From contig JAVBMQ010000070.1 of assembly GCA_031552335.1 (NCBI GenBank), forward strand, positions 1 through 64,000: a stretch of 64,000 bases of DNA, read 5' to 3'. The DNA is from JAISFI01 sp031552335. GTDB taxonomy: Bacteria; Bacteroidota; Bacteroidia; Bacteroidales; Azobacteroidaceae. Within the stretch, counting starts at the first letter, position 1. Each line of letters opens with the position of its first letter. The notes under the pieces are model-generated. The model was not told the origin of the DNA, did no database searches, and was given only the letters and a program-made list of their open reading frames with translations. Positions 25,572 to 34,800 of this stretch are shown here, in pieces. Both the position numbers and the translations under genes were made by a program.

Positions 25572-26903
25572 TTGGACCCTGATTTATACCGGCTCGTTGC
25601 CGACATTTACATACTGCCACTTTCCATCGAAGCGGTTCTTTCTTTTATTTTTGCCGCTACTTTATTATTTATATCTGCACTTATTTCTGCCTCTGAAACT
25701 GCATTTTTCTCGTTGGAACCGGAAGAAATTGAAATGATAGAAGAAGAAAATACACCTACTGATAATATTATCCGAAAATTATTGGAGAAATCAGATTATC
25801 TATTAGCCACATTACTCATATCTAATTGTTTTGCAAATATTTTCGTCATTATATCAGGCACCTACGGACTGAACAAAATATTTGATTTTTCTTCAAATCC
25901 TATATCCGGATTTATTATTCAGGCTGTGATACTGATATTTTTATTGTTACTTTTCGGAGAAATACTACCCAAAATTTATGCCCAACAAAATGCATTAAAA
26001 TATGCCCGGTTTATCTGTAAGCCCTTGAGGTGGCTTAAAAAAATAACTTTTCCTCTGGCAATGCTCCTTGTAAATTCAACCAATCTTATCCATAAATCAT
26101 CTAAAAAAAAGAAACACGATATTTCTGTCGATGAATTATCTAAAGCGCTGGAACTGACAGGCGGAGAAATCAGAGATGAAAAAGAAATATTAGAAGGAAT
26201 TATCCAATTTTACGATAAAACCGTAGCACAAATTATGACATCCCGGATAGATATTTCCGCACTGGAAATACATTCCGGTTTCAAACAAGTGATTAACCAT
26301 GTGATAGAATCCGGATATTCCAGAATCCCTATTTATACAGGAACCTGTGATACAATCAAAGGGGTATTGTATATCAAAGACTTACTTCCATATATAGATA
26401 AACCGGAAAGTTTTCGCTGGCAAACCTTGATCAGACCGGCTTTTTTCATTCCGGAAACAAAAAAAATTGATGATTTGCTGGAAGAATTTCGTTCCAATAA
26501 AATACATTTAGCTATTGTCGTGGATGAATTCGGAGGCACCTCAGGGATTGTCACTCTGGAAGACATTCTTGAAGAAATTGTTGGAGAAATCAGCGATGAA
26601 TACGATGAAGATGATTCCAGATTTACAAAATTACCTGATGGCTCTTATATTTTTGAGGCCAAAACGCTACTGACCGATTTCTTCAAGATTACTGGCATTG
26701 ACAGTAAAGCATTTGAAAAATTTACCGGAGATGTGGAAACCCTGGCCGGATTGATCCTGGAAATCAAAGGAAATTTCCCGGAGAAAATAGAAATTGTATC
26801 ATTTAAAGACTATTCTTTTCAAATACTGGAAATCAGTAAACGCCGGATCATGAAAGTAAAATTCCTGATCAAAAGGGAAGAATCAATCCATAATCAAGAC
26901 TGA
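25572..26903 (+). CDS. gldE: GldE, CNNM/CorC-type membrane protein
   Basis: 443 residues from a TTG; an in-frame stop lies five codons upstream and no ATG lies near, while the text DPDLYRLVADIYILPL fits the family start. The N-terminal CNNM/DUF21 part has several TM segments (FIFAATLLFISALISASETAF first). Two CBS domains follow (ITSRIDISALEIHSGFK-type region at about 215-345, including DEFGGTSGIVTLEDILEEIVGEI, split here), then a CorC_HlyC domain at the C-terminus. Such proteins are linked to Mg2+ or Co2+ handling; GldE in gliding Bacteroidota works with GldD and supports type IX secretion and gliding. It overlaps nothing, and gldD begins one base after its stop. Confidence 0.85.
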   Translation: MDPDLYRLVADIYILPLSIEAVLSFIFAATLLFISALISASETAFFSLEPEEIEMIEEENTPTDNIIRKLLEKSDYLLATLLISNCFANIFVIISGTYGLNKIFDFSSNPISGFIIQAVILIFLLLLFGEILPKIYAQQNALKYARFICKPLRWLKKITFPLAMLLVNSTNLIHKSSKKKKHDISVDELSKALELTGGEIRDEKEILEGIIQFYDKTVAQIMTSRIDISALEIHSGFKQVINHVIESGYSRIPIYTGTCDTIKGVLYIKDLLPYIDKPESFRWQTLIRPAFFIPETKKIDDLLEEFRSNKIHLAIVVDEFGGTSGIVTLEDILEEIVGEISDEYDEDDSRFTKLPDGSYIFEAKTLLTDFFKITGIDSKAFEKFTGDVETLAGLILEIKGNFPEKIEIVSFKDYSFQILEISKRRIMKVKFLIKREESIHNQD

Positions 26904-26904
26904 A

Positions 26905-27489
26905 ATGAAAATTCTGTATAGCCTGCTGACCGGATTATGTATCTTATTGTTTGCCTGTAACAAAAGTTATACGCCCAAGCCCGAAGGATATTTCCGGATA
27001 GAAACCGGAGAACACTCATATCAAACGTTTTCATCGGGAAATAAGGGAATATCGTATAGCTTCAATTATGCTATGCAAGCCCGGATACAACAGATATCCA
27101 AAGAAAAAAACGCAGACTGGTTTAATATTGTATATCCTCCTTATCAGGCAAAAATTCACTGTAGCTATCTTCGCATACAACCGGAAGATTTTCTTCCGAT
27201 AGCAGAAGATTGCCGTAATTTCGTCTACCGTCACACCATCAAAGCCGACGATATCACACAACAATATTATGAAAATCCGGAAAAGAAAATATATGGTATT
27301 TTATATGACATCAAAGGGGATGTAGCATCCCCCATTCAATTCACTTTAACAGACAGTATCTCCTGGTTTTTTCGAGGCGCCTTATATTTTGATTGTACAC
27401 CCAATCAAGACTCTTTAGCGCCTGTTCAAAACTTTATTCGTGAAGATGTGATCGAATTAATGAATTCGTTCTCGGTTTATTCCAAATAA
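26905..27489 (+). CDS. gldD: Gliding motility-associated lipoprotein GldD
   Basis: 194 residues. The lipoprotein signal ends in ILLFAC. The mature start PKPEGYFRIETGEHSYQTF is the GldD signature, and the rest carries WFNIVYPPYQAKIHCSYL and LTDSISWFFRGALYF typical of the family. GldD is needed for gliding and type IX secretion in model species; non-gliding Bacteroidales also retain it with the secretion system. The gene is co-transcribed with gldE. Its last 13 bases overlap the end of the convergent speA gene, so each transcript carries an antisense end of the other. Confidence 0.85.
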   Translation: MKILYSLLTGLCILLFACNKSYTPKPEGYFRIETGEHSYQTFSSGNKGISYSFNYAMQARIQQISKEKNADWFNIVYPPYQAKIHCSYLRIQPEDFLPIAEDCRNFVYRHTIKADDITQQYYENPEKKIYGILYDIKGDVASPIQFTLTDSISWFFRGALYFDCTPNQDSLAPVQNFIREDVIELMNSFSVYSK

Positions 27490-29369
27490 GTATATCCATA
27501 CAAACCGGACCGGTAATTCGACAGGAATTCCCTTCCCTCTTCCACTGAAATGACCCCTTCTTTCATAGAGGAAGTTACCCAGGATTCTACAGTACGCACC
27601 AGTTTTTTGGGATTATATTGCACATAATCAAGTACATCTGCAATGGTTTCTCCATCAATAACCTGCTCTATATCATACCCTTTTTCATCCACTGAGATAT
27701 GTACAGCATTGGTATCTCCGAAAAGGTTATGTAAATCACCCAATATTTCCTGATAAGCTCCTACCAAAAAAACCCCCATATAATAAGGCTCTTTTGATTT
27801 CAAAGGATGTACAGGTAAGTGATAAGCGTAATTTTTCGAATTAATAAAATTATCTATTTTTCCGTCCGAATCACATGTAATATCCTGTAATGTAGCTGTT
27901 TTTGACGGTTTTTCATCCAAACGTGTCAATGGTACAATCGGAAAAACCTGGTCTATCGCCCATGAATCCGGCAATGACTGAAACAATGAAAAATTACAGA
28001 AATATTTATCCGGCAACATTTTAGATATCTTACGCAACTCTTCCGGTGCATGTTTCATTCCGCTTGCCATATGGTAAACCTCACGGGCTATAGACCAATA
28101 CAAGCGTTCTACCTGCGCCCGTGTAGTCAGATTCAACATACCCAGACTGAACAAATCCAGCGCTTCTTCCCTGATTTGTTGTGCATCATGCCAGGTTTCT
28201 ATCAGACGGGGATGATTCATTTCATCCCATAATTTATATAAATCCCTTACCAGTTCGTGGGCATCTTCAGGCAGTTCTTCCGCTTCATCCCATTCCGGCA
28301 AAGTAGTTGTTTCCAATACTTCAAAAATCAATACTGAATGGTGAGCAGTCAATGAACGTCCGGACTCAGTAATAATATTAGGTTGTGGAATGTTATTTTT
28401 GGTACATACATCCACTAAAGTTGATATAGAGTCATTTACATATTCCTGAATGGAATAGTTCATACTACTTTCACTACCTGATGAACGGGTTCCGTCATAG
28501 TCTACACCCAATCCTCCGCCAATATCCACAAATTCTACATTATATCCCAGGTTCCGTAATTGTACATAAAACTGAGATGCTTCTCGCAAAGCATTTTTAA
28601 TACGACGTATTTTGGTAATCTGACTGCCGATATGGAAATGTATCAGTTTGAGGCAATCTTCCATCTTATTTTTTTCGAGGAAATCAAGGGCTTCCAACAA
28701 TTCACTGGATGAAAGGCCAAACTTACTTACATCTCCTCCCGATTCTTCCCATTTACCGCTACCTGCACTGGCTAATTTGATACGGATACCTATATTCGGA
28801 CGAATCCTCAGTTTTTTTGACAACTCGGCAATCAATTTCAACTCATTCATCTTCTCTACTACCAGGAAGATACGTTTACCCATCTTTTGAGCCAATAAAG
28901 CCAGTTGAATATAATCTTCATCTTTATATCCGTTACAGATAATCAAAGATTCATTACTCGTATTGATGGCTAATACCGCATGCAATTCCGGTTTAGAACC
29001 AGCTTCCAGTCCAATGTTGAACTTTTTGCCATGGCTTACGATTTCTTCCACCACCTGGCGCATCTGGTTCACCTTAATCGGATATATAATAAAGTTCTGG
29101 GCTGTATAATTATACTCATCTGCCGCTACTTTGAAACAGTTGGATATTTTTTCAATCCTGTTATCCAGGATGTCAGAAAAACGGACCAACAAGGGAGCCG
29201 GAACATCCCGCAACACCAGTTCATCCATTAATTCCTTTAAGTCAACTGCAACTCCGTTTTTTTTCGGAGTAACAACAATATGTCCCTTTTCGTTGATTGA
29301 AAAATAATCCAACCCCCAACCGTGAATATTGTACAATTCAGCAGAGTCTTCGATACGCCACTTTCTCAT
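27477..29369 (-). CDS. speA: Biosynthetic arginine decarboxylase
   Basis: 630 residues from ATG 29369 (MRKWRIEDSAELYNIHGWGL), the normal start for this enzyme; 40 additional upstream codons would run into the divergent kdsA promoter. It is a PLP fold-III decarboxylase that makes agmatine from arginine for polyamine synthesis. Seen: IIYPIKVNQMRQVVEEI with the PLP lysine, HFHIGSQITKIRRI, and VEFVDIGGGLGVDYDGTRS for phosphate binding, plus NIITESGRSLTAHHS. The C-terminal part has the helical insertions of the SpeA type. Length is typical. The stop overlaps gldD by 13 bases, and kdsA is divergent. Confidence 0.95.
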   Translation of the reverse strand: MRKWRIEDSAELYNIHGWGLDYFSINEKGHIVVTPKKNGVAVDLKELMDELVLRDVPAPLLVRFSDILDNRIEKISNCFKVAADEYNYTAQNFIIYPIKVNQMRQVVEEIVSHGKKFNIGLEAGSKPELHAVLAINTSNESLIICNGYKDEDYIQLALLAQKMGKRIFLVVEKMNELKLIAELSKKLRIRPNIGIRIKLASAGSGKWEESGGDVSKFGLSSSELLEALDFLEKNKMEDCLKLIHFHIGSQITKIRRIKNALREASQFYVQLRNLGYNVEFVDIGGGLGVDYDGTRSSGSESSMNYSIQEYVNDSISTLVDVCTKNNIPQPNIITESGRSLTAHHSVLIFEVLETTTLPEWDEAEELPEDAHELVRDLYKLWDEMNHPRLIETWHDAQQIREEALDLFSLGMLNLTTRAQVERLYWSIAREVYHMASGMKHAPEELRKISKMLPDKYFCNFSLFQSLPDSWAIDQVFPIVPLTRLDEKPSKTATLQDITCDSDGKIDNFINSKNYAYHLPVHPLKSKEPYYMGVFLVGAYQEILGDLHNLFGDTNAVHISVDEKGYDIEQVIDGETIADVLDYVQYNPKKLVRTVESWVTSSMKEGVISVEEGREFLSNYRSGLYGYTYLE

Positions 29370-29429
29370 TTCAAAATAAGTATTAATTAGATGTTTAGAA
29401 AATCGGTGCGAAAATAATAATAAAAACAA

Positions 29430-29437
29430 TAACTTTG
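29430..29437 (+). promoter_or_regulatory. Probable -7 box for kdsA
   Basis: TAACTTTG fits TAnnTTTG and lies 16 bases before the first kdsA ATG. No clear -33 TTTG at the expected place. Confidence 0.4.
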
Positions 29438-29453
29438 CACAAAATATCAAAGA

Positions 29454-30272
29454 ATGAATAAAATGACAGTGGAATATTTTAAAAAACAATCGGAAAGTAC
29501 CTTTTTCCTGTTGGCAGGTCCTTGTGTAATTGAAGGGGAAAGCATGGCTATGGAGATCGCTGAAAAAATTACAGGTATTACAGAAAAACTTGGAATACCT
29601 TATATTTTCAAAGGTTCATTTAAAAAAGCCAACCGTTCCCGGATCGATTCATACACAGGTATCGGTGATGAAAAAGCGCTGAAAATTCTGAAAAAGGTAG
29701 GCGAAACATTCAATATTCCTACTGTAACGGATATACACGAAAAGGAAGATGCCATCAAAGCGGCCGAATATACAGATGTTTTGCAAATTCCTGCTTTTCT
29801 ATGCCGGCAAACAGATTTACTGGTTGCTGCTGCTGAAACAGGAAAAATTGTCAACATTAAAAAAGGACAATTTCTTTCTCCTGAAGCGATGCAATTTGCC
29901 GCTCAGAAAGTAACCGATGCCGGAAATCCCAATGTGATGCTTACCGAACGGGGCACTACTTTCGGCTATACAGACCTGATTGTTGACTACCGGGGAATTC
30001 CTGCCATGCAAACATTCGGCTATCCGGTCATCTTAGATGTAACACACTCCCTCCAACAACCCAATCAAACCAGTGGCGTAACCGGTGGAATGCCACAACT
30101 CATAGAAACCATTGCCAAGGCAGGCATTGCTGTAGGTGTAGACGGATTATTCATTGAAACCCATCAAAACCCGGCTGTCGCCAAATCCGATGGCGCCAAT
30201 ATGTTGCAGTTAGACCTTTTGGAGGGTTTATTAACTAAACTGGTAAAAATCAGGAAAGCCTTAAATAATTGA
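29454..30272 (+). CDS. kdsA: 3-deoxy-8-phosphooctulonate synthase
   Basis: 272 residues. It condenses arabinose 5-phosphate and phosphoenolpyruvate to Kdo-8-phosphate for lipopolysaccharide. Visible motifs: FFLLAGPCVIEGE, FKGSFKKANRSRIDSYTG, LQIPAFLCRQTDLL, VNIKKGQFLSP and VILDVTHSLQQPN; the Cys of GPCVIEGE near residue 27 belongs to the metal-dependent class. A second ATG at 29463 is also possible. The final Asn codons and TGA stop fall within a perfect AT-rich palindrome (30267-30291) that also encodes the end of the convergent HIT gene. Confidence 0.95.
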   Translation: MNKMTVEYFKKQSESTFFLLAGPCVIEGESMAMEIAEKITGITEKLGIPYIFKGSFKKANRSRIDSYTGIGDEKALKILKKVGETFNIPTVTDIHEKEDAIKAAEYTDVLQIPAFLCRQTDLLVAAAETGKIVNIKKGQFLSPEAMQFAAQKVTDAGNPNVMLTERGTTFGYTDLIVDYRGIPAMQTFGYPVILDVTHSLQQPNQTSGVTGGMPQLIETIAKAGIAVGVDGLFIETHQNPAVAKSDGANMLQLDLLEGLLTKLVKIRKALNN

Positions 30273-30291
30273 TAATTGTCAATTATCAATT
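30267..30291. repeat. Perfect family B palindrome shared by two gene ends
   Basis: AATTGATAATTG and CAATTATCAATT flank a single central T. The stop of kdsA (30270-30272) and the stop and last residues of the HIT gene (from 30279) both lie inside. A T/A-rich arm suggests it also acts as a weak bidirectional terminator. Confidence 0.75.
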
Positions 30292-30683
30292 AAAAAAGCT
30301 TTAGCTATTAAAGTCGCTATCCCCTCAAATTCCTCTTTTTCCAATTTCAGTTTTCCCTGTCCGAAATACATGTCGGATTCTTTATTGATGGGAATCAGGT
30401 GGATATGGGCATGAGGCACCTCCAATCCGATCACTGTAAGTCCTACTCTTTTACAAGGAATGGCCTTTTCGATGGCATGAGCCACTTTTTTGGAAAAAAG
30501 GATCATATCAGACAACATTTTATCATTCAGGTCAAAAATGTAGTCAGTTTCTTCTTTGGGAACGACTAAAGTGTGTCCTTTCGACAAAGGATTAATATCC
30601 AGAAAAGCGAAAAAATTTTCATCTTCCGCTATTTTGTAACAGGGAATCTCTCCTGCTATGATTTTGCTGAAAATCGTTGCCAT
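30279..30683 (-). CDS. HIT-family nucleotide-binding protein
   Basis: 134 residues from ATG 30683 (MATIFSKIIAGEIPCYKIAEDE); twelve more upstream codons would overlap the end of greA and were rejected. The histidine triad is present in GLEVPHAHIHLIPIN (H-A-H-I-H). Further family motifs: FAFLDINPLSKGHTLVVPKEE. It is likely a Hint-type purine nucleoside phosphoramidase. The gene follows greA by ten bases on the same strand. Its C-terminal LIDN and stop are encoded by the palindrome it shares with kdsA. Confidence 0.9.
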   Translation of the reverse strand: MATIFSKIIAGEIPCYKIAEDENFFAFLDINPLSKGHTLVVPKEETDYIFDLNDKMLSDMILFSKKVAHAIEKAIPCKRVGLTVIGLEVPHAHIHLIPINKESDMYFGQGKLKLEKEEFEGIATLIAKAFLIDN

Positions 30684-30693
30684 AATTTTAATA

Positions 30694-31164
30694 TTATATG
30701 GAAATATCCATAATTTCAAACGACATGATTCCTGACGGAACTTTAATATCTACCACATCGCCTTTCTTTTTACCCAGCAAACCCTGACCGATAGGTGTAT
30801 TAACGGCTATTTTGAATTCTTTCAGATTTGCTTCACTTTCAGAAACCAATGTATACGTCATTGTTTGATTGTTCTTTGTATTCCGGATCTTTACTTTATT
30901 CATGATTTGTACAAAATCTGTAGAAATCTGACTCTCATCGATCAAACGAGCGCCGGCAATCAAACCTTTTAATTGAGCAATTTTTGCTTCTAATAATCCC
31001 TGGGCTTCCTTAGCAGCATCATACTCTGCATTTTCAGAAAGATCCCCTTTGTCCCTCGCTTCTGCTATCTGCTTAGATATCTCAGGACGTTTTACAGTTT
31101 CCAGATGATTAACCTCTTCTACCAACTTTTTGTAGCCATCTTCGGTCATGTAGCTCACTGCCAT
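30694..31164 (-). CDS. greA: Transcription elongation factor GreA
   Basis: 156 residues. The N-terminal coiled coil (residues 1-75) carries the acidic tip in AEARDKGDLSENAEYDAAKEA, which reaches the RNA polymerase active site and triggers cleavage of backtracked RNA. The C-terminal FKBP-like domain includes NTPIGQGLLGKKKGDVVDIKVPSG, split here at the turn. Length is standard. The gene is transcribed with the HIT gene ten bases downstream, and an imperfect hairpin separates it from the upstream thioredoxin-fold gene. Confidence 0.95.
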   Translation of the reverse strand: MAVSYMTEDGYKKLVEEVNHLETVKRPEISKQIAEARDKGDLSENAEYDAAKEAQGLLEAKIAQLKGLIAGARLIDESQISTDFVQIMNKVKIRNTKNNQTMTYTLVSESEANLKEFKIAVNTPIGQGLLGKKKGDVVDIKVPSGIMSFEIMDISI

Positions 31165-31203
31165 AGTTATATTATTTTAGTTTGTTAATTTTCTATGTTT
31201 TAC

Positions 31204-31249
31204 TAAAAAAACAAAAAGAATCCCAACCATTGGTTGAGACTCCTTTTGT
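31204..31249 (-). terminator. Terminator of the thioredoxin-fold lipoprotein gene
   Basis: An imperfect hairpin with a CAACC/GGTTG core (31224-31228 and 31232-31236) and A/T-rich lower stem is followed on the minus strand by TTTTTTT. It sits between the stop at 31310 and the greA start at 31164. Confidence 0.6.
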
Positions 31250-31309
31250 TCTTTACTAAGTGACAAAGATAGAACTTCTTTTCTGCGAAAGCAAATAGAA
31301 AGCTATGCT

Positions 31310-32476
31310 TTATAACATTTTCTTTATTTCTACATCCAGTTCTTTATCATTATCAAGGCGTTTCATGATTTCACCTTTTCTGTTAATTATAAAAGTTGTT
31401 GGCAGATCTCTTACATTGTGAGACGCTGCAACACTCGAATAAACGGTTTCCGGGTCCCTTACACAAATCCAGGGGAGGCGGGAAGATACATTTTGCCAGA
31501 AATGAAGATCCTCATCCAATGAAACCTGAAAGATTTCCAATCCTTTAGACTGATATTTCTCATACAGACTACCCAGATTCATATTATGCATAGGCGAAAT
31601 TTTCGACTGATAAGCTGTAAAATCAAGCACAATCAATTTTCCTTCTTTTACAACATCCGACAAATTCCTGATGGTACCGTTGACATCCGGCAAAGATATC
31701 TCAAAATAGGAAAATACATCTCTTACCTGGATATTATCTAAAGCCGGATTTTTATGTTCGTGTCCCCTGATTACTTTCAATCCTTGTAATGTCAGTTCAT
31801 GCAACTGTCTGGCACGGGGAGAATCTGCATAATAGAAATCCCAACCGGTAGCCACAGCGGCATACAACTTATTATCATCTTTATCATACGGACTGAATAT
31901 CAACATGTTATTAATCTGCTGAAACAAAGCAAAATAAGCCGCAGTTGAATGGGTATTTTCATATATATACCTTTTAGCCCCTTCTTTATAAACAGCTACA
32001 ATTTCTCTTACTTTCACTATAAATGTATCTTCAGGCATACCTCTTTCCGATTTTTCTTTTAATAACTTGTTGTACGCTTCACTTGCCTGCAATTGCATCA
32101 AAGTAAGTTCTTTTATATTCAAAGAATTTTCCGACCCTTCAATGGTATAAGAACGAATAAAAGCAGAGTCTTCCCGGGCATGAATAACAATATGTTCTGT
32201 AGAATCTACAGCAAAATTAATCCACTGATTATCTAATCTCAGGCGATAAAAGTCGGGAGCCGCAGGACGTTCCTTTTTGAAAGAAAACTTTCCATCTCCC
32301 TTTAACTTTACGGAATCCAACATAATAACACTGGAAATACCTACATTTTCCAAATATAATGTTTTACCGGATGCATTTTCTACAGATCCCTTTACAAAAA
32401 ATTCCTGTTCATCAGAACATGAAACAACCGATAATAGCAATGCACAAATAAATCCCCAATAAAATATATACTTCAT
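31310..32476 (-). CDS. TlpA/AhpC-TSA-like lipoprotein without redox cysteines
   Basis: 388 residues from ATG 32476; eight extra upstream codons were rejected because they approach the promoter. The signal ends in LLSVVSC. A DUF4369-like N-terminal domain (about residues 22-120) precedes a helical linker and a C-terminal thioredoxin fold (about 255-388). That fold keeps the cis-Pro loop in VRDLPTTFIINRKG, but the active-site helix reads LDFTAYQSKISPMHN where relatives have the type DFWASWCPPC. Both cysteines are serine (SKIS). It cannot do dithiol chemistry in the usual way and may be a binding or chaperone-like relative. It has its own promoter, divergent from pnp. Confidence 0.8.
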   Translation of the reverse strand: MKYIFYWGFICALLLSVVSCSDEQEFFVKGSVENASGKTLYLENVGISSVIMLDSVKLKGDGKFSFKKERPAAPDFYRLRLDNQWINFAVDSTEHIVIHAREDSAFIRSYTIEGSENSLNIKELTLMQLQASEAYNKLLKEKSERGMPEDTFIVKVREIVAVYKEGAKRYIYENTHSTAAYFALFQQINNMLIFSPYDKDDNKLYAAVATGWDFYYADSPRARQLHELTLQGLKVIRGHEHKNPALDNIQVRDVFSYFEISLPDVNGTIRNLSDVVKEGKLIVLDFTAYQSKISPMHNMNLGSLYEKYQSKGLEIFQVSLDEDLHFWQNVSSRLPWICVRDPETVYSSVAASHNVRDLPTTFIINRKGEIMKRLDNDKELDVEIKKML

Positions 32477-32497
32477 ATAATTGACATTTTCAACGTA

Positions 32498-32529
32498 CAA
32501 ACGTAGTATTTTTCTGTGATTCCAACAAA
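32498..32529 (-). promoter_or_regulatory. Promoter of the thioredoxin-fold lipoprotein gene
   Basis: On the minus strand TTTG (32529-32526) and TACGTTTG (32505-32498) are 20 bases apart, an exact consensus fit, about 20 bases before the chosen ATG. Confidence 0.65.
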
Positions 32530-32568
32530 TTTTCGTAATTTATTACCTATAAATTCATTAGGATTAGC

Positions 32569-32576
32569 TACCTTTG
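32569..32576 (+). promoter_or_regulatory. Probable -7 box for pnp
   Basis: TACCTTTG, the most common form of the Bacteroidota -7 element, lies 31 bases before the pnp ATG. No -33 TTTG at 19-21 bases. Confidence 0.5.
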
Positions 32577-32607
32577 TGCGAATTTAAGAAGTTAGAAAAA
32601 AAAATTT

Positions 32608-34764
32608 ATGATTAATCCAATTATTAAGACGATTGATTTGGGTGATGGAAGGACTATTACCCTGGAAACCGGAAAGTTAGCCAAACAGGCTGACGGATCG
32701 GTTGTATTGCGCATGGGAAACACCATGATGCTGGCTACGGTTTGTGCAGCAAAAGATGCCAATCCTGGTGTTGATTTTATGCCTTTACAGGTTGAATACA
32801 AAGAAAAATTTTCTGCTTTCGGACGATTCCCCGGTGGATTCACCAAAAGAGAGGGAAGAGCTTCCGATTATGAAATATTGACTTGCCGGTTGGTTGACCG
32901 TGCATTACGTCCATTGTTTCCGGATGATTACCATGCTGAAGTATTTGTAAATATCATCCTTTACTCTACTGACGGAGTAGATATGCCGGATGCTTTGGCC
33001 GGTCTGGCTGCATCTGCAGCTTTAGCAGTTTCCGATATTCCGTTCAATGGCCCTATTTCCGAAGTTCGCGTAGGTAGAGTTGACGGAGAATATATTGTGA
33101 ATCCCACTTTTGCCCAATTGGAAAAAGCCGATATGGATATCATGGTAGGTGCTACATATGATAATATTATGATGGTAGAAGGCGAATTTGAAGAAGTTTC
33201 AGAAGCAGAAATGCTGGAAGCTATCAAAGTTGCCCATGAAGCTATCAAAGCTCAGTGTATCGCACAAAAAGAATTAAGCGAATTGGTTGGCAAAAGCGTT
33301 AAACGTACCTATTGCCATGAAGTACACGATGAAGAACTTCGCAAAGACGTCAGAGAAAAATGTTTTGACAAAGTGTATGCCATTGCTAAATCCGGTATGG
33401 GCAAACACGAACGTTCGGATGCTTTTGAAGCAATTGTTGAAGAATATAAATCTCAGTATACGGAAGAAGAACTGGGAGAAAAAGCGCCTCTGATCGCCAA
33501 ATATTACCACGATGTGGAAAAAGAGGCTATGCGTCGTTGTAGCCTGGATGCAGGAATCCGTTTGGATGGACGTAAAACTACAGAAATCCGCCCGATCTGG
33601 TCGGAAGTTGACTGTTTAGCAGGTCCTCATGGTTCTTCCATCTTTACACGTGGAGAGACTCAGTCTTTATCTACTGTAACTCTGGGAACCAAGCTAGATG
33701 AAAAAATGATTGACGATGTCATTCTTCATGACAAAGAAAGATTCCTTTTACACTATAACTTCCCTCCTTTCTCTACCGGAGAAGCCCGTCCGCAAAGAGG
33801 CGTAGGCCGTCGGGAAGTAGGACACGGAAATCTTGCACACCGTGCATTGAAACGCATGTTACCGGAAAACTATCCATATGTGATCCGTATTGTTTCCGAT
33901 ATCCTTGAATCCAATGGATCTTCTTCCATGGCAACTGTTTGTGCGGGAACATTGGCATTGATGGACGCTGGTGTAGCCATGAAAAAACCGGTTTCCGGTA
34001 TCGCTATGGGATTGATTTCCGAAAATAAAGGAACCAATTTCGCCGTATTATCCGACATTTTGGGTGACGAAGATCACTTGGGTGACATGGACTTCAAAGT
34101 AACCGGAACTAAAGATGGTATCACAGCGACTCAAATGGACATCAAAGTAGACGGACTTTCTTATGAGATTCTGGAAAAAGCTTTGAATCAAGCCAAAGAA
34201 GGACGTATGCATATTCTGGGTAAAATACTGGATACAATGCCTGAACCACGTGCAGATCTGAAACCGCATGCTCCGAGAATCGAAGTGATTATTATACCGA
34301 AAGACTTTATTGGTGCTGTTATTGGTCCGGGTGGAAAAATCATACAAGGTATGCAGGAAGAAACCGGAGCTACTATCACCATTGAAGAAATTGACGGATA
34401 CGGACGTGTGGAAATATCTGCCAACAATAAACCTTCTATCGATGCTGCAATGGCAAAAATCAAAGGTATCGTAACAGTTCCCGAAGTTGGAGAAGTTTAC
34501 GAAGGAAAAGTTCGTTCGGTTATGCCTTATGGAGCATTCGTAGAATTCTTACCCGGAAAAGACGGTTTACTCCACATTTCAGAAATCGACTGGAAACGTT
34601 TGGAAACTGTAGAACAGGCAGGTATTAAGGAAGGTGATATCATTGAAGTTAAATTAATAGATATCGATCCCAAAAGTGGCAAGTTCAAACTTTCACGTAA
34701 GGTATTGCTTCCTCGTCCTCCAAGAGAAGATAGACCGGAAAGACCTGAAAGACAACAACAATAA
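32608..34764 (+). CDS. pnp: Polynucleotide phosphorylase
   Basis: 718 residues. It degrades RNA 3'-5' by phosphorolysis. The two RNase PH domains (about 1-210 and 310-540) flank a helical linker; the second carries GETQSLSTVTLGT and SDILESNGSSSMATVCAGTLALMD, broken here at the Ser stretch. A KH domain follows (GAVIGPGGKIIQGMQEETGA) and an S1 domain (GEVYEGKVRSVMPYGAFVEF). The C-terminus is a short Arg/Glu/Pro-rich tail (REDRPERPERQQQ). Length is normal. A classic terminator follows, then an inverted repeat at the convergent junction with cinA. Confidence 0.97.
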   Translation: MINPIIKTIDLGDGRTITLETGKLAKQADGSVVLRMGNTMMLATVCAAKDANPGVDFMPLQVEYKEKFSAFGRFPGGFTKREGRASDYEILTCRLVDRALRPLFPDDYHAEVFVNIILYSTDGVDMPDALAGLAASAALAVSDIPFNGPISEVRVGRVDGEYIVNPTFAQLEKADMDIMVGATYDNIMMVEGEFEEVSEAEMLEAIKVAHEAIKAQCIAQKELSELVGKSVKRTYCHEVHDEELRKDVREKCFDKVYAIAKSGMGKHERSDAFEAIVEEYKSQYTEEELGEKAPLIAKYYHDVEKEAMRRCSLDAGIRLDGRKTTEIRPIWSEVDCLAGPHGSSIFTRGETQSLSTVTLGTKLDEKMIDDVILHDKERFLLHYNFPPFSTGEARPQRGVGRREVGHGNLAHRALKRMLPENYPYVIRIVSDILESNGSSSMATVCAGTLALMDAGVAMKKPVSGIAMGLISENKGTNFAVLSDILGDEDHLGDMDFKVTGTKDGITATQMDIKVDGLSYEILEKALNQAKEGRMHILGKILDTMPEPRADLKPHAPRIEVIIIPKDFIGAVIGPGGKIIQGMQEETGATITIEEIDGYGRVEISANNKPSIDAAMAKIKGIVTVPEVGEVYEGKVRSVMPYGAFVEFLPGKDGLLHISEIDWKRLETVEQAGIKEGDIIEVKLIDIDPKSGKFKLSRKVLLPRPPREDRPERPERQQQ

Positions 34765-34771
34765 TCAAAAA

Positions 34772-34800
34772 AGGCTTGGTTTTTTAACCAGGCCTTTTTT
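34772..34800 (+). terminator. Rho-independent terminator of pnp
   Basis: AGGCTTGGTT pairs with AACCAGGCCT over a four-base loop, followed by six T. The stem has one G-T wobble. Confidence 0.85.
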
